DNA of 64,000 bases from NCBI RefSeq assembly GCF_000426385.1, contig NZ_AUFG01000002.1, positions 1-64,000 of the forward strand. The letters are read 5' to 3'. Source of the DNA: Arsenicicoccus bolidensis DSM 15745 (GTDB lineage: Bacteria; Actinomycetota; Actinomycetes; Actinomycetales; Dermatophilaceae). The position numbers and the translations under genes are program-made. Shown here in pieces: positions 24,809 to 32,820 of this stretch; the first letter of the stretch is position 1, and each line of letters starts with the position of its first letter. The notes under the pieces are model-generated. The model saw only the letters and a program-made list of their open reading frames with translations, was not told the DNA's origin and ran no database searches.

Positions 24809-25711
24809 ATGCCCATCCACCCGGCACCACCCACGGACCTGCCCGGCCTCGTCAACGCCTTCGCGCACACGGGACAGGCCGTCACCGACCTCGGACGCGG
24901 GCTCACCGACGAGCAGCTCGCGCTCCCGACCGACTGCCCCGGCTGGACGGTCAAGGACCACGTCTCGCACGTCGTGGCCGTCGAGTCCCACCTCGAGGGG
25001 CTGCCCGAGCCGCACGTGGACGTGCCCGGCTACGACCACGTCCGCAACGACCTCGGCCACTTCATGGAGGCCGGCGTCGAGGCGCGCCGCTCGCGCGCCG
25101 GCGTGGACGTCGTGCGCGAGCTGGAGTACGTCCTCGGCCGGCGGGTCGCGACCGTCGGCAGCCCGGGACTCGAGCTCGACTCCATCGTCGCCGGCATGCA
25201 GGACCGACCCACGACCATCGGCGAGCTGCTCCGCATGCGCACCATGGACATCTGGGTGCACGAGCAGGACATCCGCGCAGCCCTCGACGAGCCCGGCAAC
25301 CTGGACTCCCCCGCCGCCGCGGTGTTCGTGGCGTCGGCGGTGCGGACCGTGCCCCAGGCCATCGCCCGTCGTGCCGAGGTGCCCATCGGCGACACGGTCA
25401 TCCTCGAGCTCACCGGCCCCGTGACCGCCCGCATCGGGGTGCGGGTCGAGGACGGCACCGAGGAGGACCCGCGCCCCCACGGCGTCGTGCTCTTCGGCGG
25501 CGAGGGGGACCAGCAGTCGTCAGGCAACACCACGACGACCATGCGGGCCATCGACCCCAACACCCAGATCACCACGGCCAAGCTGTCCACCAGCGCGTTC
25601 GGACGCCTCGCCGCGGGCCGCCGCTCGGTCGACGAGGTGACCTACACCGTGGCCGGGGGCGACGAGGACGTGGCGCGGCGCGTCCTGGCCAGCCTCCGCT
25701 TCACCCCCTGA
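24809..25711 (+). CDS. Maleylpyruvate isomerase family, mycothiol-dependent enzyme
   Basis: 300 residues. The N-terminal half is a DinB-like four-helix bundle with the MDMPI motif PTDCPGWTVKDHVSHVVAVE (His about residue 52) and MRTMDIWVHEQDIRAAL (His about 152). These supply the metal ligands of mycothiol-dependent isomerases and transferases. The C-terminal part is the SCP2-like domain of the TIGR03083 group. Most family members have unknown substrates; mycothiol is the presumed cofactor. It is leaderless by the TAGGGT box at 24797-24802. Not linked to other aromatic catabolism genes locally. Confidence 0.85.
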   Translation: MPIHPAPPTDLPGLVNAFAHTGQAVTDLGRGLTDEQLALPTDCPGWTVKDHVSHVVAVESHLEGLPEPHVDVPGYDHVRNDLGHFMEAGVEARRSRAGVDVVRELEYVLGRRVATVGSPGLELDSIVAGMQDRPTTIGELLRMRTMDIWVHEQDIRAALDEPGNLDSPAAAVFVASAVRTVPQAIARRAEVPIGDTVILELTGPVTARIGVRVEDGTEEDPRPHGVVLFGGEGDQQSSGNTTTTMRAIDPNTQITTAKLSTSAFGRLAAGRRSVDEVTYTVAGGDEDVARRVLASLRFTP

Positions 25712-25780
25712 CGAACGCCGCCCACCCGGCACACCCCGTCCGCCCCATCCGCCCCGTCCGCCCGAGCGGTCTCGCGAGAG

Positions 25781-25817
25781 TTGAGGCTTCAGCAAATTAG
25801 TTGTATGCTGCAAGCAA
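25781..25817 (+). promoter_or_regulatory. Promoter with overlapping operator of the marR-efflux operon
   Basis: TTGAGG (25781-25786) and TATGCT (25804-25809) are exactly 17 nt apart, and the ATG follows eight bases later. An inverted repeat, CTTCAGCA (25787-25794) against TGCTGCAAG (25806-25814), spans the -10 box. This is the usual place for an autoregulating MarR repressor to bind. Confidence 0.7.
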
Positions 25818-26294
25818 ATGAATACGCCACACCCTGCGCCTGAGCATCTCCTCGGCCCCTCCACCGATCTCGGTGCGAGCATGACGCGGGCGGCCAAGGC
25901 GAGCATCGTCCTCAAGCACATCTCCCCCCTCCCGATGTCCGGGATCGAGCATGCCGCGCTGCCCGTCCTCTTCGCCGCCCACGACCAGCCCCGACGGGTC
26001 TCCGACCTCGCCGCCGCCTGCCACCTCGACGTCTCGACCACCAGCCGTCAGGTCAGTGCCCTCACCGCGCTCGACCTGGTGACCAAGCAGGCGGACGACC
26101 GGGACCGCCGGGCCCAGGTCATCGCGATCACCGACACCGGTCGGGAGCTCGTCATACGACTGCGCGAGGAGCGCGCCGCCCGGTTCGCCCAGATCCTGCA
26201 CGACTGGGACGCCCACGACATCCAGGCCCTCAGCGGCCTGCTCGACCGATATGCCGACGCCGTCGAGCGTCACCTGCACTCTCAAGGAGCCTGA
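25818..26294 (+). CDS. MarR family transcriptional regulator
   Basis: 158 residues. A winged-helix DNA-binding core: AALPVLFAAHDQPRRVSDLAAACHLDVSTTSRQVSALTALDLVTKQADDRDRRAQVIAITDTGRELV, with the DxRxR wing typical of MarR. Flanking helices form the dimer interface. It sits in front of a DHA2 efflux pump with a one-base overlap (TGATG). A palindrome overlaps its own -10 box. By analogy with MarR/EmrR systems, it probably represses the pair and is released by a toxic ligand; the ligand is unknown. Confidence 0.93.
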   Translation: MNTPHPAPEHLLGPSTDLGASMTRAAKASIVLKHISPLPMSGIEHAALPVLFAAHDQPRRVSDLAAACHLDVSTTSRQVSALTALDLVTKQADDRDRRAQVIAITDTGRELVIRLREERAARFAQILHDWDAHDIQALSGLLDRYADAVERHLHSQGA

Positions 26295-28177
26295 TGGCCA
26301 GCACCACCCCCGCCTCCCCGGCAGCGTCCGGGGAGCTCTCCCACAAGCAGATCGTCACGATCATCCTGGGCCTGATGGCCGGGATGTTTCTCGCCGCGCT
26401 CGACCAGAACGTCGTCGGCACCGCGATCAAGACCATCGCCGACGACCTCCACGGCCTGGACCAGCAGGTCTGGGTCACGACGGCCTACCTGATCACGTCG
26501 ACGATCTCGACCCCGATCTACGGCAAGCTGTCCGACATCTACGGCCGCAAGCGCTTCTACCTCGCCGCCATCACGATCTTCGTCGCCGGCTCGCTGCTCT
26601 GCACGATCCCCCAGACGATGTACCAGCTGGCCGGCGCCCGCGCCGTGCAGGGCCTCGGCGCCGGTGGTCTCATGTCGCTGGCCCTCGCCATCATCGGCGA
26701 CGTGGTCCCGCCGCGCGAGCGCGCCAAGTACCAGGGCTACTTCCTGGCCGTCTTCGGCACCTCGAGCGTGATCGGCCCGGTCCTCGGCGGGTTCTTCGCC
26801 GAGCGCGACTCCATCCTCGGCCTCGCCGGGTGGCGCTGGATCTTCTTCATGAACGTCCCGATCGGCCTGATCGCCTTCGCCGCCGTCATGGCGACGCTGC
26901 ACCTCAACCACACCCCGCGCAAGGCCCGCATCGACTGGGCCGGGGCCACCACGATCATCGTCGGTCTGGTGCCGCTGCTCCTCGTCGCCGAGCAGGGCCG
27001 CACCTGGGGCTGGACCTCGGCCGCGTCCCTGGCCTGCTTCGCCATCGGCCTGGCCGGCATCGCGGCCTTCATCTGGTCCGAGGCGCGCGCCGGTGACGAC
27101 GCCCTGATCCCCCTGCGCATCTTCCGCAACCGCACCATCGTCATCTCGCTCACCGGCGGCTTCGTCATCGGAGCCGGCATGTTCGGCGGCATGATGTCGA
27201 TCCCGCTCTACCTCCAGATCGTGCACGGCTCGTCGCCCACCACGTCGGGTCTGCAGATGCTCCCCATGGTCGTCGGGATGATGCTGGCCTCGATCGTGTC
27301 CGGCCAGCTCATGAGCAAGACCGGACGCATCAAGATCTTCCCGCTGATCGGCGTGACGCTCATGACGATCGTCCTCTTCGCGCTGTCCCGCATCACCGCC
27401 GACAGCAGCCTCACCTGGGTCATGACGCTGATGTTCTTCTTCGGCCTCGGGCTCGGCAACACGATGCAGCCCCTGACCCTGGCCGTGCAGGCCGCGGTCG
27501 AGCCGCGCGAGATGGGTATGGCGACCTCCTCGGCCACGTTCTTCCGCCAGATCGGTGGCACGCTCGGCGTCGCGATCTTCTTGTCCGTGCTGTTCAACTC
27601 GCTCGGCGACAGCATCAAGGACGCCTTCACCAGCGCCGCCAAGGACCCGAGCTTCCTTGCCGCCCTGCGTGACCCGGCCGTGTCCGCCTACTCACCGGAG
27701 TCGGCGGGGCTCGTCAAGGGCATGGCCAGCGGCCAGGGCGCCAGCGGTCTCGGCAACGTCGGCGCGGACTCCTCCATCATCGACAAGCTGCACCCTGCCC
27801 TGTCCCACCCCATCAAGGCGGGCTTCGCGACGTCGATGGACCACGTCTTCCTCCTCGGGGCGATCGTGTGCGGGATCGGTGTCCTGGTCCTGGCCTTCCT
27901 GCCGAACGTGGTGCTGTCCAACCAGTCGGCGCAGGCAGCGATGGCCGCCCAGCGGGCCAAGTCCGACCGGGGCCTGCTGCCGCTCGGTGACGACGCCTCC
28001 GAGTCGGACAAGCGCCTGCACGACAGCCTCGAGAAGTTCCTGCTGGACGCCGCGGCGTTCGAGACCGGCGGACACACCTTCGACGAGCTGCAGGACACCT
28101 GGGACCACCTGGAGGACCACCAGCTGGACCCGCACCGCAAGGGTCGCCACCGCGCGTCCGACCCCGCCACCCACTGA
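26294..28177 (+). CDS. DHA2-family (EmrB/QacA-type, 14-TMS) drug efflux MFS transporter
   Basis: 627 residues. About fourteen transmembrane helices occupy residues 20-545. Motif D1 LDQNVVGTAIKTIADDL, motif A GKLSDIYGRKRFY and motif C GPVLGGFF are the signatures of drug:H+ antiporters of the 14-TMS group. The loop between the last helices is long (about residues 440-500). A ~90-residue charged cytoplasmic tail follows (SDKRLHDSLEKFLLDAAAF...). Start overlaps the marR stop. Controlled by the adjacent MarR protein; substrate not predictable. Confidence 0.93.
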   Translation: MASTTPASPAASGELSHKQIVTIILGLMAGMFLAALDQNVVGTAIKTIADDLHGLDQQVWVTTAYLITSTISTPIYGKLSDIYGRKRFYLAAITIFVAGSLLCTIPQTMYQLAGARAVQGLGAGGLMSLALAIIGDVVPPRERAKYQGYFLAVFGTSSVIGPVLGGFFAERDSILGLAGWRWIFFMNVPIGLIAFAAVMATLHLNHTPRKARIDWAGATTIIVGLVPLLLVAEQGRTWGWTSAASLACFAIGLAGIAAFIWSEARAGDDALIPLRIFRNRTIVISLTGGFVIGAGMFGGMMSIPLYLQIVHGSSPTTSGLQMLPMVVGMMLASIVSGQLMSKTGRIKIFPLIGVTLMTIVLFALSRITADSSLTWVMTLMFFFGLGLGNTMQPLTLAVQAAVEPREMGMATSSATFFRQIGGTLGVAIFLSVLFNSLGDSIKDAFTSAAKDPSFLAALRDPAVSAYSPESAGLVKGMASGQGASGLGNVGADSSIIDKLHPALSHPIKAGFATSMDHVFLLGAIVCGIGVLVLAFLPNVVLSNQSAQAAMAAQRAKSDRGLLPLGDDASESDKRLHDSLEKFLLDAAAFETGGHTFDELQDTWDHLEDHQLDPHRKGRHRASDPATH

Positions 28178-28197
28178 TCCGCTGATCCGCTGGTCGG

Positions 28198-28259
28198 CCT
28201 GAGGTGGTCACATCCGCTTGGCGTGCCAACCCAGGCGGACGTGACCACCTGAGGTAGGT
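28198..28259. repeat. Family B palindromic repeat, copy B2
   Basis: CCTGAGGTGGTCACATCCGC (28198-28217) is the inverse of GCGGACGTGACCACCTGAGG with two mismatches. The inner loop TTGGCGTGCCAACCCAG forms a small stem (TTGGC/GCCAA). It lies between the efflux pump gene and the methyltransferase promoter. Confidence 0.8.
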
Positions 28260-28288
28260 CCCCTCGGGGTCGGGCTATCGTGACGAGC

Positions 28289-28990
28289 ATGAGCGAGACT
28301 CCCGACAGCGCTTCTCCGCGCACCCGCTGGGCCGAGCTGGTCGGCGACGACGGGGGCGCGGACTACGAGCGCCGCATCCAGCAGGTCCTCGACCTGACCT
28401 ATGCCGCCGGCGGGAACCCGCACGGCGAGGCCGAACTCGTCGTTTCGCTGCTGCCCGAGGGCGGCCGCGTGCTCGACGCCGGTTGCGGCACCGGCCGGGT
28501 CGCCGTGCGCCTGGCGGAGCTCGGCCACCCGGTCGTGGGCGTCGACGCCGACCTGTCGATGCTGCGGGTCGCCGCCGACCGCAACCCACGGATCCCCTTC
28601 TGGCTCAGCGATCTCGCCGACCTCGACGTCCCGCAGGGCATCATCGGCGCGGGCTTCGACGTCGTCCTCCTCGCGGGCAACGTCATCCCCCTGCTCGCGC
28701 CAGGCACCCTCCACCAGGTCGTCCGCAACCTCGCCGGCGTCCTCAAGCCGGACGGGGTGCTGGTCGCCGGGTTCGGGCTCGACCACGAGCACCTGCCCGC
28801 CGGCGTCGAGCCCACTCCCCTCTCGGACTACGACCGAGCCTGCGCCGCAGCGGGACTCGAGCTGTCCGAACGCCGTGGCACCTGGGAGGGCGGGGACTTC
28901 ACCGGCGGGTCGTATGCCGTGAGCCTCCACCGGCACGCCACCAAGGCCCCCAGCCCCCTGGGGCGACTGCGGTCGTTGCTGCACCGCTGA
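28289..28990 (+). CDS. Class I SAM-dependent methyltransferase
   Basis: 233 residues. Motif I VLDAGCGTGRVAVRLAELG (about 71-89), the acidic end of strand 2 (VGVDAD) and motif IV FDVVLLAGNVI define a Rossmann-type methyltransferase. An LKPDGVLVAGFG motif follows. The substrate is not predictable; the pocket side of the sheet has no family-specific signature that I recognise. ATG at 28289 is preferred over GTG at 28280 because TATCGT (28276-28281) sits seven bases upstream as a leaderless -10 box. It stands alone. Confidence 0.82.
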   Translation: MSETPDSASPRTRWAELVGDDGGADYERRIQQVLDLTYAAGGNPHGEAELVVSLLPEGGRVLDAGCGTGRVAVRLAELGHPVVGVDADLSMLRVAADRNPRIPFWLSDLADLDVPQGIIGAGFDVVLLAGNVIPLLAPGTLHQVVRNLAGVLKPDGVLVAGFGLDHEHLPAGVEPTPLSDYDRACAAAGLELSERRGTWEGGDFTGGSYAVSLHRHATKAPSPLGRLRSLLHR

Positions 28991-29052
28991 CGCACCCGTC
29001 CCAGTAGCGGACGGTCCCGCCTCGCGGCGACCCCGTGAGGCACAGTGGTGCG

Positions 29053-29069
29053 CGGACCGCAGCGGTCCG
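29053..29069 (+). terminator. Short palindrome between methyltransferase and purU
   Basis: CGGACCGC-A-GCGGTCCG is a perfect 8-bp inverted repeat, followed by GCATACG as in family A. Preceding CCGCCTCGCGGCGACC (29019-29034) is a fragment of the family A core. It probably acts as a weak terminator for the upstream gene. Confidence 0.45.
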
Positions 29070-29105
29070 GCATACGACGACATCACTCGACCCACGGGAG
29101 CCACC

Positions 29106-29972
29106 GTGCCCAGCCAGGCCACCGAACCCACCTATGTCCTCACCCTCACCGCGCGCCCCGACGTCGTGGGGATCGTGCACGGGGTGAGCGGGTTCCTGGT
29201 CGAGCACGGCTGCACGATCCTCGAGTCGAGCCAGTTCGGCGACCCTGAGGCGGACGCGTTCTTCATGCGCGTGCAATTCAGCGGGCCGGTGCCCGAGATC
29301 GACCGACTGCGAGCGGACTTCGCGCCGGTGGCCGAAAGGTTCGCGCTCACCTGGGACCTGCAGGACGCCGCCCGCCCCACCCGCACGCTGCTCATGGTCA
29401 GCCGCTTCGGCCACTGCCTCAACGACCTGCTCTTTCGCGCCCGCATCGGCGCCCTCAACGTCGAGATCCCTGCCGTCGTCTCCAACCACGAGGACTTCCG
29501 CACGCTCGTCGAGGGCTACGGCATCCCCTTTCACCACGTCCCCGTGACGCGCGAGACCAAGGCCGAGGCCGAGGGGCGCCTGCTGGAGCTCGTCGACGAG
29601 CTGGACGTCGAGCTGGTGGTGCTCGCTCGCTACATGCAGGTGCTGTCGGACGACCTGTGTCGCGCGCTGGACGGGCGGGCCATCAACATCCACCACTCGT
29701 TCCTGCCGAGCTTCAAGGGCGCCCGCCCCTACCACCAGGCCCACGCCCGCGGCGTCAAGCTGATCGGCGCGACCGCGCACTACGTCACCGCGGACCTCGA
29801 CGAGGGGCCGATCATCGAGCAGGACGTCGCGCGCGTCGACCACTGGGCGGCGCCGGAGCGGATGGTCGCCATCGGTCGCGACGTGGAGACGCAGGTCCTC
29901 GCCCGCGCGGTCGAGTGGCACGCCGAGCACCGGATCATCCGCGACGGCCACCGCACGATCGTCCTGCGCTGA
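29106..29972 (+). CDS. purU: Formyltetrahydrofolate deformylase
   Basis: 288 residues. It hydrolyses 10-formyl-THF to THF plus formate, balancing one-carbon units and supplying formate to PurT where present. An N-terminal ACT domain (about 8-88; DVVGIVHGVSGFLVEHGCTI) is followed by the formyltransferase-like catalytic domain with the triad N194, H196 and D232 (NIHHSFLPSFKGARPYHQA and ADLDEGPIIEQD). Length equals the family norm (280-290). The GTG start is preceded by GGGAG. Confidence 0.95.
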   Translation: MPSQATEPTYVLTLTARPDVVGIVHGVSGFLVEHGCTILESSQFGDPEADAFFMRVQFSGPVPEIDRLRADFAPVAERFALTWDLQDAARPTRTLLMVSRFGHCLNDLLFRARIGALNVEIPAVVSNHEDFRTLVEGYGIPFHHVPVTRETKAEAEGRLLELVDELDVELVVLARYMQVLSDDLCRALDGRAINIHHSFLPSFKGARPYHQAHARGVKLIGATAHYVTADLDEGPIIEQDVARVDHWAAPERMVAIGRDVETQVLARAVEWHAEHRIIRDGHRTIVLR

Positions 29973-30088
29973 CGCCCTGGGCGCTCACGCGCACGCAGCC
30001 GTCGCACCCGACCATCGCACCCGCCGTCCCCGGTCTGGACCTCCAGCCCCCGTCTTGCCGTGCAGCCCCCGTCTCCTGCTGCAGCGCA

Positions 30089-30259
30089 AGACAGGAGACG
30101 GTCGCCGAGACAGGAGACAGTCGCCGAGACGGGAGACAGTCGCCGAGACAGGAGACGGTCGCCGAGACAGGGAACGGACGCCGAGACAGGAGACGGTCGC
30201 CGAGACAGGAGACGGTCACCGAGACAGGAGACGGTCACCGAGACAGGGAACGGACGCCG
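30089..30259. repeat. 19-bp minisatellite, nine units
   Basis: Nine consecutive copies of a 19-bp unit with consensus GAGACAGGAGACGGTCGCC. Units 5 and 9 carry the variant GAGACAGGGAACGGACGCC, hinting at higher-order duplication. Just before it, GTCTCCTGC (30071-30079) is the inverse of GCAGGAGAC-like unit sequence, so the array can fold back. The unit length is not a multiple of three. The interval 29973-30330 holds no convincing gene. Confidence 0.9.
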
Positions 30260-30330
30260 AGGCGCCAGCACACGCAATGGCGGGGCCGGACGCGTCGCGC
30301 CCGACCCCGCCGTCATACGACTGAGACCGC

Positions 30331-31815
30331 TCAGCCCCAGACGAGCCCGCGGGCCGGGTCCTCGAGCACCTTGGCGACGTCGGCCAGGAACCTCGAGCCG
30401 AGCTCGCCGTCGATCAGCCGGTGGTCGAAGGACAGCGCGAGCTGCGTGATCCAGCGCGGCACGATCTCCTCGGACCCGTCGGCCGCGGTGACGACCCAGG
30501 GCTGACGACGCACCGCGCCGAAGGCCAGGATCGCGGACTCGCCGGGGTTGATGATCGGCGTGCCCGTGTCGACGCCGAAGACGCCGACGTTGGTGATCGT
30601 GATCGTGCCGCCGGACATCTCGGCGGGCTGCGTGCGCCCGGCCCGGGCGGTCTCGACGAGCGAGCCCATGGCCTGCGCCAGCTCGAGCATCGACAGGCGG
30701 TCGGCGTCCTTGATGTTGGGCACCATCAGACCGCGCGGCGTGGCGGCCGCGATCCCGAGGTTGACGTAGTTCTTGTGCACGATCTCCTGGTTGGCCTCGT
30801 CCCAGGTCGCGTTGACGCCGGGGTTGCGGCGGCTGGCGACGATCAGGGCCTTGGCGACGACGAGGAGCGGCGAGACGCGGACGTCCTTGAACTCCTTGTC
30901 CTTCTTGAGCCGGTCGACCAGCGCCATCATCTCGGTGACGTCGACGGTGATGAACTCGGTCACGTGCGGCGCCGTGAACGCCGACCCGACCATGGCCTGC
31001 GCGGTCACCTTGCGCACGCCCTTGATCGGGATGCGCACCTCGCGCTCGGCGTCGCCGGCCAGACCCCTCGAGCCGTATGCCGGAGCGCCCGCCGCCTCCT
31101 GGGGCTGCGCGCCTCCCGCGAGGTAGGCGTCGACGTCGGCGCGCGTGACCGCGCCGCCGTCACCCGTGCCGGTGACGGCCGTGAGGTCCACGCCCTTGTC
31201 CTTGGCGTACTTGCGGACGGGGGGCTTGGCGAGGGCCTTGCCGGGACGGGATCCCGCGCCGTCGGCGACCTCGACCGCGACGCCGTGCGGGTCCACGACG
31301 GTCGGGTGGGTCATCTCGGTGGCCGCCGCGACCTGCGCGAAACCACCCCAGGACTCGGGGTTCTTGGTCTCGCTCGGGGTGGGCAGCGGGCCGCGCTGGT
31401 GCTTGCGGGGGCGGCGCTTGGCGTCGGTCACCTTGGGGCCGTAGCCGACGAGGACCGCGACGCGCTCCTCCTTGGGGGCGGCGGACGTGCCCGTCCCCAT
31501 GGCCTCGTCGACCTGGGCCTGGGTGGCCGCGGCGGACGCGTCGTCGGGCTCGGCCGGGGCGTCCCCACCGCCGGTGCCGTCGTCGATGGCGATGATCGGG
31601 GTGCCCACGTCGACCGTCTCGCCCTCGGGCGCCATGATCTGGGCGACGGTGCCGGCCCACGGGATCGGCAGCTCGACCAGGGACTTGGCGGTCTCGATCT
31701 CGACGACGATGTCGTTGACCTTGACCTCGTCGCCCTCCTTGACCTTCCACGTCACGATCTCGGCCTCGAGCAGACCCTCACCGGGGTCCGGGAGGTTGAA
31801 CTTCCTGATTGCCAT
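30331..31815 (-). CDS. bkdC: Branched-chain 2-oxoacid dehydrogenase E2 (dihydrolipoyl acyltransferase)
   Basis: 494 residues. One lipoyl domain (1-80) has the lipoylated lysine K44 in EIETAKSLVELP. An Ala/Glu/Asp-rich linker follows. A peripheral-subunit-binding domain (about 185-225, KPPVRKYAKDKGVDLTAVTGTG) and the catalytic domain (~260-494) come next, with active-site DHRLIDG at 464-470. It transfers acyl groups from E1 to CoA. The operon order E1 alpha, E1 beta, E2 matches mycobacterial bkdABC, which degrades the 2-oxoacids of Val, Leu and Ile. No E3 gene is adjacent; the shared lipoamide dehydrogenase must lie elsewhere. Substrate choice is inferred from the operon pattern. Confidence 0.9.
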   Translation of the reverse strand: MAIRKFNLPDPGEGLLEAEIVTWKVKEGDEVKVNDIVVEIETAKSLVELPIPWAGTVAQIMAPEGETVDVGTPIIAIDDGTGGGDAPAEPDDASAAATQAQVDEAMGTGTSAAPKEERVAVLVGYGPKVTDAKRRPRKHQRGPLPTPSETKNPESWGGFAQVAAATEMTHPTVVDPHGVAVEVADGAGSRPGKALAKPPVRKYAKDKGVDLTAVTGTGDGGAVTRADVDAYLAGGAQPQEAAGAPAYGSRGLAGDAEREVRIPIKGVRKVTAQAMVGSAFTAPHVTEFITVDVTEMMALVDRLKKDKEFKDVRVSPLLVVAKALIVASRRNPGVNATWDEANQEIVHKNYVNLGIAAATPRGLMVPNIKDADRLSMLELAQAMGSLVETARAGRTQPAEMSGGTITITNVGVFGVDTGTPIINPGESAILAFGAVRRQPWVVTAADGSEEIVPRWITQLALSFDHRLIDGELGSRFLADVAKVLEDPARGLVWG

Positions 31816-31836
31816 GTGAATTCGCTCCTCTCGGGC

Positions 31837-32817
31837 TCAGTGGGCCAGGACGCGGTCGACGCCGTCGAGCACGCGGTCGAGGTCGGGCAGGAAGTGCTCC
31901 TCGTACTTCGAGGGCGGGTAGGGCAGGTAGTAGCCCGTGACGCGCTGCACCGGCGCCTCGAGCTGGTAGAAGCAGCGCTCCTGCACCTGGGCCGCGATCT
32001 CGGAGCCGAGACCGAGGAAGGACGCGGCCTCGTGGACGACGACCAGCCGACCGGTCCGCTCGACCGACGCGCAGACGGTGTCGATGTCGAGCGGGCTGAC
32101 CGAGCGCAGGTCGATAACCTCGAGCGAGGTGCCCTCCTCGGCGGCCGCCGCGGCAGCCTGGATGCAGGTCTTGACCATGGGGCCGTAGCAGACGACCGTG
32201 ACGTCGGTGCCGGGCACGATCACGTTGGCGCCGTAGAGGCCTCGCGGCGCGGACGGCGCCTCGAGGTCGACCTCGCCCTTCTCGTGGTAGCGCCGCTTGG
32301 GCTCGTAGAAGATCACCGGGTCGTCGGACTCGATGGCCTGCTGGATCCCCCAGTAGGCGTCCTCGGGGTTGGACACGAAGACCGTGCGCAGCCCCGCGGT
32401 GTGGGCGAAGTAGGCCTCGTTGGACTCGCTGTGGTGCTCGACCGCCCCGATGCCGCCACCCATCGGGATGCGGATCACCATGGGCAGCCGGAGCTTGCCG
32501 CGCGAGCGGTAGTGCATCTTGGAGACCTGGGACACGATCTGGTCGAACGCCGGGTAGACGAAGCCGTCGAACTGGATCTCCGCGACGGGGCGGTAACCCC
32601 GCAGCGCCATACCGACGCTCGTCCCGATGATGCCGGACTCGGCCAGGGCCGAGTCCATGACCCGGTGCTCGCCGAAGTCCTTCTGCAGGTGCTCGGTGAT
32701 GCGGAAGACGCCGCCGAGCTTGCCGACGTCCTCTCCGCACAGGACGACCTTGGGGTCGCGCTCCATGGCGGCGCGGAGGCCGGCGTTGATGGCCTTGGCA
32801 ATGGTCAGCTTGGTCAT
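31837..32817 (-). CDS. bkdB: Branched-chain 2-oxoacid dehydrogenase E1 beta subunit
   Basis: 326 residues, typical for a transketolase-like E1 beta. LCGEDVGKLGGVFRIT (the glutamate contacts the TPP aminopyrimidine), VAEIQFDGFVYPAFDQI, RIPMGGGIGAVEHHSES and the C-terminal transketolase domain (VHEAASFLGLGSEIAAQVQE) are conserved. With E1 alpha it forms the heterotetramer that decarboxylates branched-chain 2-oxoacids. The gene starts 3 nt after the E1 alpha stop, so the two subunits are coupled. Confidence 0.93.
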   Translation of the reverse strand: MTKLTIAKAINAGLRAAMERDPKVVLCGEDVGKLGGVFRITEHLQKDFGEHRVMDSALAESGIIGTSVGMALRGYRPVAEIQFDGFVYPAFDQIVSQVSKMHYRSRGKLRLPMVIRIPMGGGIGAVEHHSESNEAYFAHTAGLRTVFVSNPEDAYWGIQQAIESDDPVIFYEPKRRYHEKGEVDLEAPSAPRGLYGANVIVPGTDVTVVCYGPMVKTCIQAAAAAAEEGTSLEVIDLRSVSPLDIDTVCASVERTGRLVVVHEAASFLGLGSEIAAQVQERCFYQLEAPVQRVTGYYLPYPPSKYEEHFLPDLDRVLDGVDRVLAH

Positions 32818-32820
32818 CGT

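Noticed and set aside
30089-30259. CRISPR array
   Set aside because: The 19-bp units are contiguous with no spacers, and there are no cas genes.
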